Origin: Pseudomonadota bacterium
Lineage (GTDB): Bacteria > Pseudomonadota > Gammaproteobacteria > Steroidobacterales > Steroidobacteraceae
DNA length: 50,858 nucleotides
Assembly: GCA_963205255.1 (NCBI GenBank)
Contig: CAUJIK010000046.1
Location: 1-50,858, forward strand
Direction: 5' to 3'
The notes under the pieces are model-generated. The model saw only the letters and a program-made list of their open reading frames with translations, was not told the DNA's origin and searched no databases. Each line of letters begins with the position of its first letter. Positions within the stretch are counted from its first letter, which is position 1. The translations under genes were made by a program, and so were the position numbers. Shown piece by piece: positions 43,625-50,858 of the stretch.

Positions 43625-44998
43625 ATGTACACGGGGCTTTTCAAGCTCACGGAATTGCCGTTCCGGCTCAGCCCGGACCCCCAGTTCCTCTACCTGAGCA
43701 AGAACCACGCCCGCGCCAAGGCGTACATGGAATCCACCATCTGGTTCACCGACGGCTTCGTCGTGATCACCGGAGAAATAGGTGCCGGCAAGACCACGCT
43801 GATCGAGACCTTCCTCAGAGAGCTCGAGAAGGATGTGGTGGTCGCGCAGATCAACCAGACCCAGGTCTCGGCCATCGAATTCCTGCAGGCGGTGCTGGTG
43901 CAGTTCGGCTTCACGCCCTTCAACATGAAGAAGGCGGAGCTGCTCTCGACACTGAACGATTTCCTCATCGAGCAGTACGCCGCCGGCCGCAAGGTGCTGC
44001 TGATAGTCGACGAGGCGCAGAACCTCAGCCTGCGCGTGCTGGAAGAAATCCGCATGCTCTCGGGGATCGAGACCACCAAGGAAAAGGTGCTGCGCATCAT
44101 CCTCGCGGGCCAGCCGGAGCTCAACGCCAAGCTCGACTCGCCGGAACTGGTGCAGCTCGCGCAGCGCGTGCGTCTGCGCTTCCACCTCACGCCGCTGACC
44201 CCCGACGACATGCACGCCTATGTGCTGCATCGCCTCGACGTGGCTGGCTCGGGCGGACGGCAGATCTTCGAGGAAGGCTGCTATCCGCTCATCTTCCGCT
44301 ACACCGGCGGCGTTCCGCGCCTGGTGAACACCCTGTGCGAGACGGCCATGGTGGCCGCCTACACGAACGACCGCGACTTCGTGATCCCCGCGGATGTCGA
44401 ATCCGCCATCGAGGAGCTGCAGTGGCCGGACTTCGAGACCCGCGCGGCGCGGCAGGCGCAGGCTCTGCGCGCTGCCGGCAACCGCTTCGGCAATGTGCCG
44501 CCGGCGGATGATTCGGCTTTCACCAGGACGTCGCCGTCGCTGCACATCACCGACGATTCACACCCGGAGCCTCCACGCACCGAGCCGCTGGCCTACATCA
44601 TGGTCGTCACCGAGGGCCGCACCGTGGGCGAACTGGCGCTGCGGCCCGGCCGCACGGTCGTGGGCCGCACGCCCGACAACGACCTGCAGATCGACAGCCG
44701 CTTCATCAGCCGCCATCACTGCCAGATCATCTCCCGACCAGACAACTGCGTGATCGAGGACCTCAACAGCACCAACGGCATCACGGTCAGGTCCCGGCGC
44801 GTGCGCACGCACAACCTCAACGATGGCGACGTGGTCGTGATCGGTCACCATGAGCTGATGTACATAGACATGCGCAACCGCCCGGCCGGCAGCACGCCCG
44901 CATCCGCCCTCACCAGCCTCACCGGCCAGCACGCGCAGACCGTGGTGCTGGTCGACGCGGAGGAAGGGGAAACCACTCGCGGCAAGCGCAAACGCTGA
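43625..44998 (+). CDS. ExeA-type AAA+ ATPase fused to an FHA domain
   Basis: A 457-residue protein. Residues 1-275 are an ExeA/GspA-like (also XrtA-associated) AAA ATPase: MYTGLFKLTELPFRLSPDP, Walker A TGEIGAGKTT at about 50-59, Walker B VLLIVDEAQNL at about 119-129, sensor AGQPELN and RYTGGVPRLVNTLC. A linker follows, then an FHA phosphothreonine-binding domain at about 335-415 (TVVGRTPDNDLQID, FISRHHCQI, DLNSTNG). A basic tail ends the protein. ExeA works with ExeB in type II secretion, but no exeB or secretion gene is near; it appears to be transcribed with purEK. The function is not known. Confidence 0.88.
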   Translation: MYTGLFKLTELPFRLSPDPQFLYLSKNHARAKAYMESTIWFTDGFVVITGEIGAGKTTLIETFLRELEKDVVVAQINQTQVSAIEFLQAVLVQFGFTPFNMKKAELLSTLNDFLIEQYAAGRKVLLIVDEAQNLSLRVLEEIRMLSGIETTKEKVLRIILAGQPELNAKLDSPELVQLAQRVRLRFHLTPLTPDDMHAYVLHRLDVAGSGGRQIFEEGCYPLIFRYTGGVPRLVNTLCETAMVAAYTNDRDFVIPADVESAIEELQWPDFETRAARQAQALRAAGNRFGNVPPADDSAFTRTSPSLHITDDSHPEPPRTEPLAYIMVVTEGRTVGELALRPGRTVVGRTPDNDLQIDSRFISRHHCQIISRPDNCVIEDLNSTNGITVRSRRVRTHNLNDGDVVVIGHHELMYIDMRNRPAGSTPASALTSLTGQHAQTVVLVDAEEGETTRGKRKR

Positions 44999-45035
44999 AG
45001 GCCGCGTCCCGGCTGCCGGGCGTCGGCCACCGCTG

Positions 45036-46484
45036 CTAGCTGGTGCCGCCTACCGTCATCGCATCGATGCGCACCGTGGGCTGCCCCACACCCACCGGCA
45101 CGCTCTGCCCTTCCTTGCCGCAGGTGCCCACGCCTTCGTCGAGCTTCAGGTCATTGCCCACCATCGAAACGCGCGTGAGCACATCAGGCCCGTTGCCGAT
45201 CAGCGTCGCGCCCTTGATGGGCCGCGTGACGCGCCCGTTCTCGATCAGGTAGGCCTCGCTGGCCGAAAACACGAACTTGCCCGAGGTGATGTCCACCTGG
45301 CCGCCGCCGAAGTTCACGGCATAGATGCCCTTGTCCACCGAGGCGATGATCTCGCCCGGATCATGCGGGCCGGGACGCATGTAGGTGTTGGTCATGCGCG
45401 GCAGCGTCATGTGGGCGAAGGATTCGCGCCGGCCGTTGCCGGTGGAGCGCGTGCCCATGAGCCGCGCATTGAGCGAATCCTGCAGATAGCCCTTGAGCAC
45501 GCCGTTCTCGATCAGCGTGGTGCACTGGGTGGGCGTGCCCTCGTCGTCGATGTTCAGCGAACCGCGCCGCTGCGACAGCGTGCCGTCATCGACCACGGTG
45601 ATGTATTCGCTCGCCACCTTCTCGCCCACGCGGTTGCTGAACGCCGAGGTGCCCTTGCGGTTGAAATCGCCTTCGAGGCCATGGCCGATGGCCTCGTGCA
45701 ACAGGATGCCCGGCCAGCCCGGCCCCAGCACCACCGGCATGCTGCCCGCAGGCGCGGGCACGGCTTCGAGGTTCACCAGCGCTTGGCGCACGGCCTCGCG
45801 CGCCAACGCCAGCGGGCGATCTCCCGCCACCAGTTCCTCGAGCGTGTAACGGCCGCCGGCGCCGGCATAGCCCTGCTCGCGCCGCCCGTTCTGCTCGGCG
45901 ATGACCGAGACATTGAAGCGCACCAGCGGCCGCACGTCGCCGGCCAGCTGCCCGGCGGAATTGGCGACCAGCACCACTTCATGCACGGCATGCACGCTCG
46001 CCATCACCTGCACGATGCGCGGATCCATGGCGCGAGTCTCGCGGTCCACGCGCTCGAGCCAGGCAATCTTCACCGCATCGTCGAGACTGGTGACCGGATC
46101 CACCGGCTGATACAGCCGGTGCGGCTCGCTGCGCTGCCAGGCGGCCACTTCACGCCCCGGCGACTGCTTGGCAATCGCGCGCGCGGCGCGCGAGGCCTCT
46201 TCCAGCGCGCCGGGCTGGATCTCGTCGGAATAGGCAAAGCCCGTCTTCTCGCCGGCGAGGGCGCGCACGCCCACGCCTTCCTCGATGCTGGCGCTGCCGT
46301 CCTTGACGATGCCGTCTTCCAGCGCCCACGACTCTTCGCGCGACACCTGGAAATAGAGGTCGGCGGCGTCCACGGCATGGTCCAGCACCAGCCCCAGGGT
46401 GCGGTCGAGGCGGTTCTCGTCGAGCCCGCTGGGCACGAGGATGGTGCGCCGGGCCAGCTCCAGATTGTCGTTCATGGTGGACAT
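45036..46484 (-). CDS. tldD: Metalloprotease TldD
   Basis: A 482-residue TldD, catalytic subunit of the TldD/TldE (PmbA) protease. The zinc motif is seen as [12 protein letters not shown] with the downstream EYITVVDD region; [21 protein letters not shown] and [15 protein letters not shown] are typical. The start is taken as ATG 46484, with GAGG 6 nt upstream; a TTG four codons earlier and an ATG three codons later are alternatives. It is the last gene of the nadD-tldD operon, 8 nt after the nitrilase gene. Confidence 0.94.
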   Translation of the reverse strand: MSTMNDNLELARRTILVPSGLDENRLDRTLGLVLDHAVDAADLYFQVSREESWALEDGIVKDGSASIEEGVGVRALAGEKTGFAYSDEIQPGALEEASRAARAIAKQSPGREVAAWQRSEPHRLYQPVDPVTSLDDAVKIAWLERVDRETRAMDPRIVQVMASVHAVHEVVLVANSAGQLAGDVRPLVRFNVSVIAEQNGRREQGYAGAGGRYTLEELVAGDRPLALAREAVRQALVNLEAVPAPAGSMPVVLGPGWPGILLHEAIGHGLEGDFNRKGTSAFSNRVGEKVASEYITVVDDGTLSQRRGSLNIDDEGTPTQCTTLIENGVLKGYLQDSLNARLMGTRSTGNGRRESFAHMTLPRMTNTYMRPGPHDPGEIIASVDKGIYAVNFGGGQVDITSGKFVFSASEAYLIENGRVTRPIKGATLIGNGPDVLTRVSMVGNDLKLDEGVGTCGKEGQSVPVGVGQPTVRIDAMTVGGTS

Positions 46485-46492
46485 TTGATACC

Positions 46493-47308
46493 TCAATGGC
46501 GGTCCAGCACCCGATGTTCAAGGGCCGGGAATTCGCGCCGCACCTGGGCCTGGCGGCCAAGGTCGATCTCGGCCAGAGCATAGCCCACCCCGGCGGGCTG
46601 TTGCGCCAGGATCCGGCCCCAGTGGTCCACCACGGCGCTGTGGCCGTAGGTGCGGCGGCCGTTTTCGTGGTCTCCCACCTGCGCCGAAATCACCAGGTGG
46701 CACAGGTTCTCCACCGCGCGGGCCCGCAGCAGCACATCCCAGTGCGCCTCGCCCGTGGGCACGGTGAAGGCGGCCGAGACCGCGAAGAAATCCGCGCCCA
46801 TCGCGCCCATGCGGCGAAACAGCTCGGGGAAACGCAGGTCGTAGCACACCGCGACGCCCACGCGCCCCACGGGCGTCGTCACCACCACCACCTCACGGCC
46901 CGGCACCATGCCCGCAGATTCCCGGTGGCTCTCGGCGGCATCCGGCACATTCACGTCGAACAGATGGATCTTGTCGTAGCGACCGATGCGCTCGCCATCC
47001 GGCCCATAGACCAGGCTAGCCGCGGCCACCCGCGTTTCGCCGGGAACACGCAGCGGCAGGGTGCCCGCCACCAGCGTGAGACGGTAATCCCGTGCCCAGC
47101 CGGCAAGCGCCTGCTGGATGGGGCCGACGCCATCATCCTCGGCGACCGCCAGCTTGTCCAGCTCGCGCCACGCCAACAGCGCGAAGTTCTCCGGCAGCAC
47201 GCCAAACAGCGCGCCCTCCTCGGCGGCCTGGCGCAGCAACCGGCCCGCGGTTTCGAGATTGCGGGCCACATCCAGACCCGAGCACATCTGCACGGCCGCT
47301 GCCTTCAT
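46493..47308 (-). CDS. Nitrilase-superfamily amidohydrolase (Nit1-like)
   Basis: A 271-residue carbon-nitrogen hydrolase. The catalytic triad is visible as Glu in [11 protein letters not shown], Lys in [10 protein letters not shown] and Cys in [14 protein letters not shown]. The [10 protein letters not shown] block and the position between rng and tldD match the Nit/deaminated-glutathione amidase group (YbeM-like), a metabolite-repair enzyme; the exact substrate is inferred. Start overlaps the rng stop (ATGA). Confidence 0.9.
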   Translation of the reverse strand: MKAAAVQMCSGLDVARNLETAGRLLRQAAEEGALFGVLPENFALLAWRELDKLAVAEDDGVGPIQQALAGWARDYRLTLVAGTLPLRVPGETRVAAASLVYGPDGERIGRYDKIHLFDVNVPDAAESHRESAGMVPGREVVVVTTPVGRVGVAVCYDLRFPELFRRMGAMGADFFAVSAAFTVPTGEAHWDVLLRARAVENLCHLVISAQVGDHENGRRTYGHSAVVDHWGRILAQQPAGVGYALAEIDLGRQAQVRREFPALEHRVLDRH

Positions 47309-48804
47309 GCCAGCACCACGTCGAATTGGTCCACGCCGTACTGAGGCTCGGCCTGCAGACGGATCGGCCGGCCGATCTGGGTTTCCAGTTCCGCAAGCAC
47401 CGGAGCTTCCTCCTCGAGCAATCGCCCCACCACATCCTGATGTGCCAGCACCAGCAGTTCCGAACTTGCGAACTGGCGGCTCTGCCGCACCAGCTCGCGG
47501 AACACTTCATGGCACACCGTCTCGGGCGTACGCACCGAGCCACGACCGGCGCACTGCGGGCAGGGCCCGCACAGCAGGTGCTCGAGGCTCTCGCGCGTGC
47601 GCTTGCGGGTCATCTCGATCAGACCCAGCGGCGAGACATTCGCGATGTGGGTCTGGGCGCGGTCGCTCGCCAGCGCCGTCTGCAATGCCGCCAGCAGCGC
47701 CTCGCGATGCTCGGGCTCCTGCATGTCGATGAAGTCGATGATGATGATGCCACCGAGGTTGCGCACGCGCAGCTGACGCGCGATGGCGACGGCGGCCTCG
47801 AGGTTGGTGCGGAAGATGGTCTCTTCCAGCGTGCGATGACCCACATAGCCGCCGGTGTTCACATCCACCGTGGTCATGGCTTCGGTCTGCTGGATCACGA
47901 TGTGCCCGCCGGACTTCAGCGGCACCCGCGCCTCCAGCGCGCGGTTGATCTCATCCTCGATGCCGTGCAGGTCGAAGATGGGGCGCGAGGCCTGGTACAG
48001 CTCGATGCGGTCGGCATAGTCGGGCATGAACGAGCGCGTGAACTCCATCATGCGCGCGTATTCTTCCGGCGAATCCACCAGCACGCGCCGCACCTCGGGG
48101 CGCAGCTCGTCGCGCAGCACGCGCGTCGACAGCGGCAGGTCTTCATGCACCAGGTTGCCGGCCCCTGTCTGCAGCGAGCGCTCGCGCACATGCGCCCACA
48201 GCCGCTGCAGGAACAGCATGTCGGCATGCAGCGCCTCGAGCGGCGCGCCCATCGCGGCCGTGCGCACGATGTAGCCGCCCTTCGTGCCGCCATTGGCCAC
48301 GCCCTGCTCGGCCAGCGTCGCCACCAGCTCGCGCAGGCGGTTGCGCTCGGTCTCGGATTCGATGCGCGAGGAAACACCCACGCGCGCGCCGCGCGGCATG
48401 AACACCAGGTAGCGCGAAGGCAGCGACACATGGGTCGAGAGCCGCGCGCCCTTGGTGCCCAGCGGATCCTTGACCACCTGCACCAGCAGTTCGTCGCCCT
48501 CGCGCACCAGCGTGCGGATGTCGGTTTCGCCCGGCGCCTCGCGCTGCTCGTGCGCGTCGTTGCCCGGATCGGGCGGCGGACCCAGGATGTCGGCCACGTG
48601 CAGGAAGGCCGTGCGCGCGAGGCCAATCTCGAGGAACGCCGCCTGCATGCCCGGCAGCACGCGCGACACACGACCCTTGTAGAGGTTGCTCACCAGGCCG
48701 CGCCGGCTGGCGCGCTCGATGAACAGTTCCTGCAGCGCGCCGTTCTCCAGCAGCGCGGCGCGGGTTTCACGCGGGGCGGCGTTGACCAGGATCTCGATGT
48801 TCAT
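47305..48804 (-). CDS. rng: Ribonuclease G
   Basis: A 499-residue RNase G. It starts MNIEILVNAAPRETRAALL, with an S1 domain (YKGRVSRVLPGMQAAFLEIG), the catalytic IIIIDFIDM block and DVNTGGYVG Mg-binding Asp, then the zinc-link CGPCPQCAGRG. It lacks the long C-terminal scaffold of RNase E. It acts in 16S rRNA 5' maturation and mRNA decay. The stop of maf abuts its start codon. The order maf-rng-nit-tldD matches other Gammaproteobacteria. Confidence 0.96.
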   Translation of the reverse strand: MNIEILVNAAPRETRAALLENGALQELFIERASRRGLVSNLYKGRVSRVLPGMQAAFLEIGLARTAFLHVADILGPPPDPGNDAHEQREAPGETDIRTLVREGDELLVQVVKDPLGTKGARLSTHVSLPSRYLVFMPRGARVGVSSRIESETERNRLRELVATLAEQGVANGGTKGGYIVRTAAMGAPLEALHADMLFLQRLWAHVRERSLQTGAGNLVHEDLPLSTRVLRDELRPEVRRVLVDSPEEYARMMEFTRSFMPDYADRIELYQASRPIFDLHGIEDEINRALEARVPLKSGGHIVIQQTEAMTTVDVNTGGYVGHRTLEETIFRTNLEAAVAIARQLRVRNLGGIIIIDFIDMQEPEHREALLAALQTALASDRAQTHIANVSPLGLIEMTRKRTRESLEHLLCGPCPQCAGRGSVRTPETVCHEVFRELVRQSRQFASSELLVLAHQDVVGRLLEEEAPVLAELETQIGRPIRLQAEPQYGVDQFDVVLA

Positions 48805-49398
48805 TCAGCGCTCGCTCCGTAATCCAGCAGCCTGCAGCAGCGAGGCGGTCTCGTACAAGGGTAGCCCCATCACGCCCGAGTAGCTGCCGCGAATATGTTC
48901 GATGAACACCGCTCCCAGCCCCTGGATGGCGTAGGCGCCAGCCTTGCCCTCGGGCTCGCCGCTGGCCCAGTAGGCGTCGATCTCGGCAGGCGCGAGGGCG
49001 CGCATCCGCACCTCGGTGACGCTCAGCGCGTCCCGCACCGGGCCGCCGCCAGGCAGCGCCAGCGCGACGGCGGACATCACCTCGTGGCTGCGCCCGGACA
49101 GCGCGCCGAGCATGCGACGCGCGTCGGCCGCATCGCGCGGCTTGCCGTACACCTCTCCGTCCAGCACCACGATCGTGTCCGATCCCAGCGCCGCGCGGCC
49201 GCCGCCGTCACGCATCCTGCCCGCCACCGCCTTCTCGCGCGCCAGGCGCCGGGCGAGTGCCGCCGGCGCCTCGCCGGGCTGCGCCGACTCGTCGAGGTCC
49301 ACGGCCAGCACCACATGCGGCACGCCAATCTGCGTGAGCAGTTCGCGCCGGCGGGGCGAGGCGGAAGCCAGCACGATGGTGTCTGGGGAAGTGCTCAT
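48805..49398 (-). CDS. Maf-like nucleotide pyrophosphatase (YhdE type)
   Basis: A 197-residue Maf protein. It starts ...IVLASASPRRRELLTQIG, then LALREK-like RLAREKAVAG, GSDTIVVLDGEVYGKPRD, and the AYAIQGLGAVFIEHIRGSYSGVMGLPL end typical of dTTP/UTP-specific YhdE members. It may limit modified or excess nucleotides. Start overlaps the rlmH stop (ATGA). Confidence 0.92.
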   Translation of the reverse strand: MSTSPDTIVLASASPRRRELLTQIGVPHVVLAVDLDESAQPGEAPAALARRLAREKAVAGRMRDGGGRAALGSDTIVVLDGEVYGKPRDAADARRMLGALSGRSHEVMSAVALALPGGGPVRDALSVTEVRMRALAPAEIDAYWASGEPEGKAGAYAIQGLGAVFIEHIRGSYSGVMGLPLYETASLLQAAGLRSER

Positions 49399-49862
49399 TC
49401 GCGGTGGTAGGGGTGGCCGTCGAGCAGCGTCACGGCGCGGTAGATCTGTTCGGCGAAAACCACGCGCACCAGCGCATGCGGCAGTGTCAGCGCGGACAGC
49501 GACCAGCGCTCATCGGCACGCTCCAGCACGGCGGGCGCGAACCCGTCCGCGCCGCCCACCAGGAAGCCCAGGTCGCGGCCTTCCTGCAGCCGCTTGCCCA
49601 GCCACTGCGACAGCTCCACGCTGGTGCGCGTCCTGCCGCGCTCATCGAGCGCCACCACGTAGTGGTCGGGTTTCACCGCTGCCAGCAGCCTGCGCCCCTC
49701 TTCTTCCATGGCGCGGACCACATCGCCGCTGCCGCGCTTCACGGCAGGCACTTCGATCAGGTTGATGGGCAGTCGCGCCTTCAGGCGCTGCGCGTATTCG
49801 CCGAATCCCTGCTGAATCCAGGCCGGCATGCGCTGTCCCACGGCAATCAGCGACAGGCGCAT
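49395..49862 (-). CDS. rlmH: 23S rRNA (pseudouridine-1915-N3)-methyltransferase RlmH
   Basis: A 155-residue SPOUT methyltransferase. It has MRLSLIAVGQRMPAWI, YVVALDERGRTRTSVELSQWL, FLVGGADGF, LSALTLPHALVRVVFAEQIYRA and the ending GHPYHRE, all diagnostic. It modifies the pseudouridine at 1915 of 23S rRNA on assembled ribosomes. It follows rsfS by 12 nt, the common RsfS-RlmH pair. Confidence 0.97.
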   Translation of the reverse strand: MRLSLIAVGQRMPAWIQQGFGEYAQRLKARLPINLIEVPAVKRGSGDVVRAMEEEGRRLLAAVKPDHYVVALDERGRTRTSVELSQWLGKRLQEGRDLGFLVGGADGFAPAVLERADERWSLSALTLPHALVRVVFAEQIYRAVTLLDGHPYHRE

Positions 49863-49874
49863 GGGAACAATGTG

Positions 49875-50393
49875 TCAGCGCTTCGCGCGCGGACCTGCCT
49901 TCTTCTTCGCAGGCTGGGCGCGAGGCGCGCGCTTGCCCTTCGAGGCCGGGGACTTCTTCGCGCGCGGCGCGGCACGGGCCGGCTTGCGGCTCCTGGCGGG
50001 CTTGGCGGGCTTGGCGGGCTTGCTGACCTTGCCGGGTTTCGACGGCGAGACATCCCACAGGCCCTCGAGCCCGTAGAACTCGCGCACGCGGGGCAGCATC
50101 ACGTGCACGATCACGTCGTTCAGGTCGACCAGCACCCATTCGCCATCACGCTCGCCCTCCATGCCCATGGGGCGAAAGCCCGCGGCCTTGGCCTTCTGCA
50201 CCACGCTGTCGGCGATGGAGCGCACATGGCGATCGGAATTGCCCGAGGCGAGGATCATGCAGTCGGCCACGTCGGTGACCTTGCGCACGTCCATCACCTT
50301 GACGTTGACTGCTTTCAAGTCGCCGAGGGCGGCGACGACGGTCTTGACCAGGGCTGCGCGAGCCGGCGGGCGGGAGTTCTTGGCGGCTGTCAT
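49875..50393 (-). CDS. rsfS: Ribosome silencing factor RsfS with a basic C-terminal extension
   Basis: A 172-residue protein. Residues 14-110 are the RsfS (DUF143, Iojap) domain, which binds L14 and blocks subunit joining in starvation: VKVMDVRKVTDVADCMILASGNS, RHVRSIADSV, WVLVDLNDVIVHVM and REFYGLEGLW. Residues 112-172 are a Lys/Pro/Ala/Arg tail (SKPAKPAKPARSRKPARAA and so on) ending KKKAGPRAKR, encoded partly by short direct repeats at about 49998-50025. Ordinary RsfS proteins end near residue 110. It overlaps nadD by ATGA. Confidence 0.93.
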   Translation of the reverse strand: MTAAKNSRPPARAALVKTVVAALGDLKAVNVKVMDVRKVTDVADCMILASGNSDRHVRSIADSVVQKAKAAGFRPMGMEGERDGEWVLVDLNDVIVHVMLPRVREFYGLEGLWDVSPSKPGKVSKPAKPAKPARSRKPARAAPRAKKSPASKGKRAPRAQPAKKKAGPRAKR

Positions 50394-50858
50394 TGGCGCT
50401 CAGCATACCATCCCGTCTCCCGCAGCAGCTTGCAGACGCTGTCGGGAACGAGAAACCGCGGGTCGCGACCACGGGCGATCAGCGCCCGCAGATCGGTGGA
50501 AGAGATTTCCAGCTGCGTCACGGCATGCACGTAGATGCGGCCGGCCGTCGCATCGTGCAGGTCACGGACCGAACCGGTGCCGTGGTCGACCATTACCTCG
50601 CCCAGCGGGCCCTGGGTGGGCGCCTTCCATCCCGGCCGGTGCGCCACCACCACATTCGCGAGTTCCAGGATTTCGCGCCAGCGGTGCCAATTCGGCAGCC
50701 CCAGGAAGGCATCCATGCCCAGCAGCAGGCAGATGGAGCGCTGCGGGAATTCGCCACGCAGTTCGCCCAGCGTATCGACCGAGTAGGACAGGCCACTGCG
50801 ACGGGTTTCGCGGTCGTCGACGCAGAATCCGGGCTGGTCGGCCACCGCGGCCTGCACC
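50390..50858 (-). CDS. nadD: Nicotinate-nucleotide adenylyltransferase NadD, C-terminal part
   Basis: The last 155-156 codons of NadD; the start lies beyond the right edge. NadD adenylates nicotinate mononucleotide in NAD synthesis. Seen are GLSYSVDTLGELRGEFP, LLLGMDAFLGLPNWHRWREIL and the ISSTDLRALIARGRDPRFLVP end with its ISSTxxR motif. The nadD-rsfS-rlmH order is widespread in bacteria. The GTG near the edge is not claimed as the true start. Confidence 0.93.
   Translation of the reverse strand, partial: VQAAVADQPGFCVDDRETRRSGLSYSVDTLGELRGEFPQRSICLLLGMDAFLGLPNWHRWREILELANVVVAHRPGWKAPTQGPLGEVMVDHGTGSVRDLHDATAGRIYVHAVTQLEISSTDLRALIARGRDPRFLVPDSVCKLLRETGWYAERQ

Overview
The window is a GC-rich, tightly packed bacterial chromosome segment made almost entirely of housekeeping genes. 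Several gene orders are typical of Gammaproteobacteria: kdsD-kdsC-lptC-lptA-lptB-rpoN-hpf-rapZ, ygfB-pepP-ubiH-ubiI diverging from a ZapB-like gene, zapA, 6S RNA and fau, rplM-rpsI, and nadD-rsfS-rlmH-maf-rng-nit-tldD. A Crp/Clp-type regulator, a PdhA/PdhB/E2 set in E1alpha-E1beta form, and an HtrA-type double protease point to the Xanthomonadales/Nevskiales/Steroidobacter side of the class. That placement is inference from gene order and protein similarity recalled from memory. No phage, insertion sequence, CRISPR array or transposase was seen.

Layout. 1-7.9 kb: murA (partial) and ibaG on the minus strand, then a long plus-strand operon for Kdo synthesis (kdsD, kdsC), LPS export (lptC, lptA, lptB), sigma-54, HPF, RapZ and ZapE. 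7.9-13.2 kb: rarD, a 2-oxo acid dehydrogenase E1alpha/E1beta/E2 operon, a YggU-family gene and gpmA. 13.2-19.1 kb (minus): an RraB-like membrane protein, a PLP amino acid decarboxylase, Sua5/TsaC, a 959-residue tandem protease resembling fungal Nma111 and plant DEG7, and dgkA. 19.2-26.98 kb: ispG-phhB, then ubiI, ubiH, pepP and ygfB on the minus strand, then the ZapB-like gene, zapA, 6S RNA, fau and an EVE-domain gene. 27.0-29.9 kb: a self-contained unit encoding a 22-residue Lys/Ala peptide, then rpiA and leuA.

29.9-31.3 kb is an island of gene debris: a histidine-kinase remnant, a frameshifted TctC/Bug solute-binding gene and a broken secreted-protein gene. It is followed by glnS, a one-domain asparaginase-like gene, a relic FG-GAP fragment, tRNA-Gln(CTG), rpsI and rplM. 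35.0-50.9 kb: coq7, a Crp-family regulator with an acidic tail, rpe-djlA, purC-yihY, pmbA, a short darP with purE-purK and an AAA-FHA fusion gene, and finally the minus-strand operon nadD(partial)-rsfS-rlmH-maf-rng-nitrilase-tldD.

The most interesting items are the 22-residue polybasic peptide gene with its own strong promoter and two following hairpins, the bacterial Nma111-like protease/pseudoprotease, the absence of ptsN/hprK between hpf and rapZ, a recurring TAGACT-like -10 box placed 6-7 nt before start codons (suggesting leaderless mRNAs), the basic tail on RsfS, the truncated DarP and the AAA-FHA fusion.
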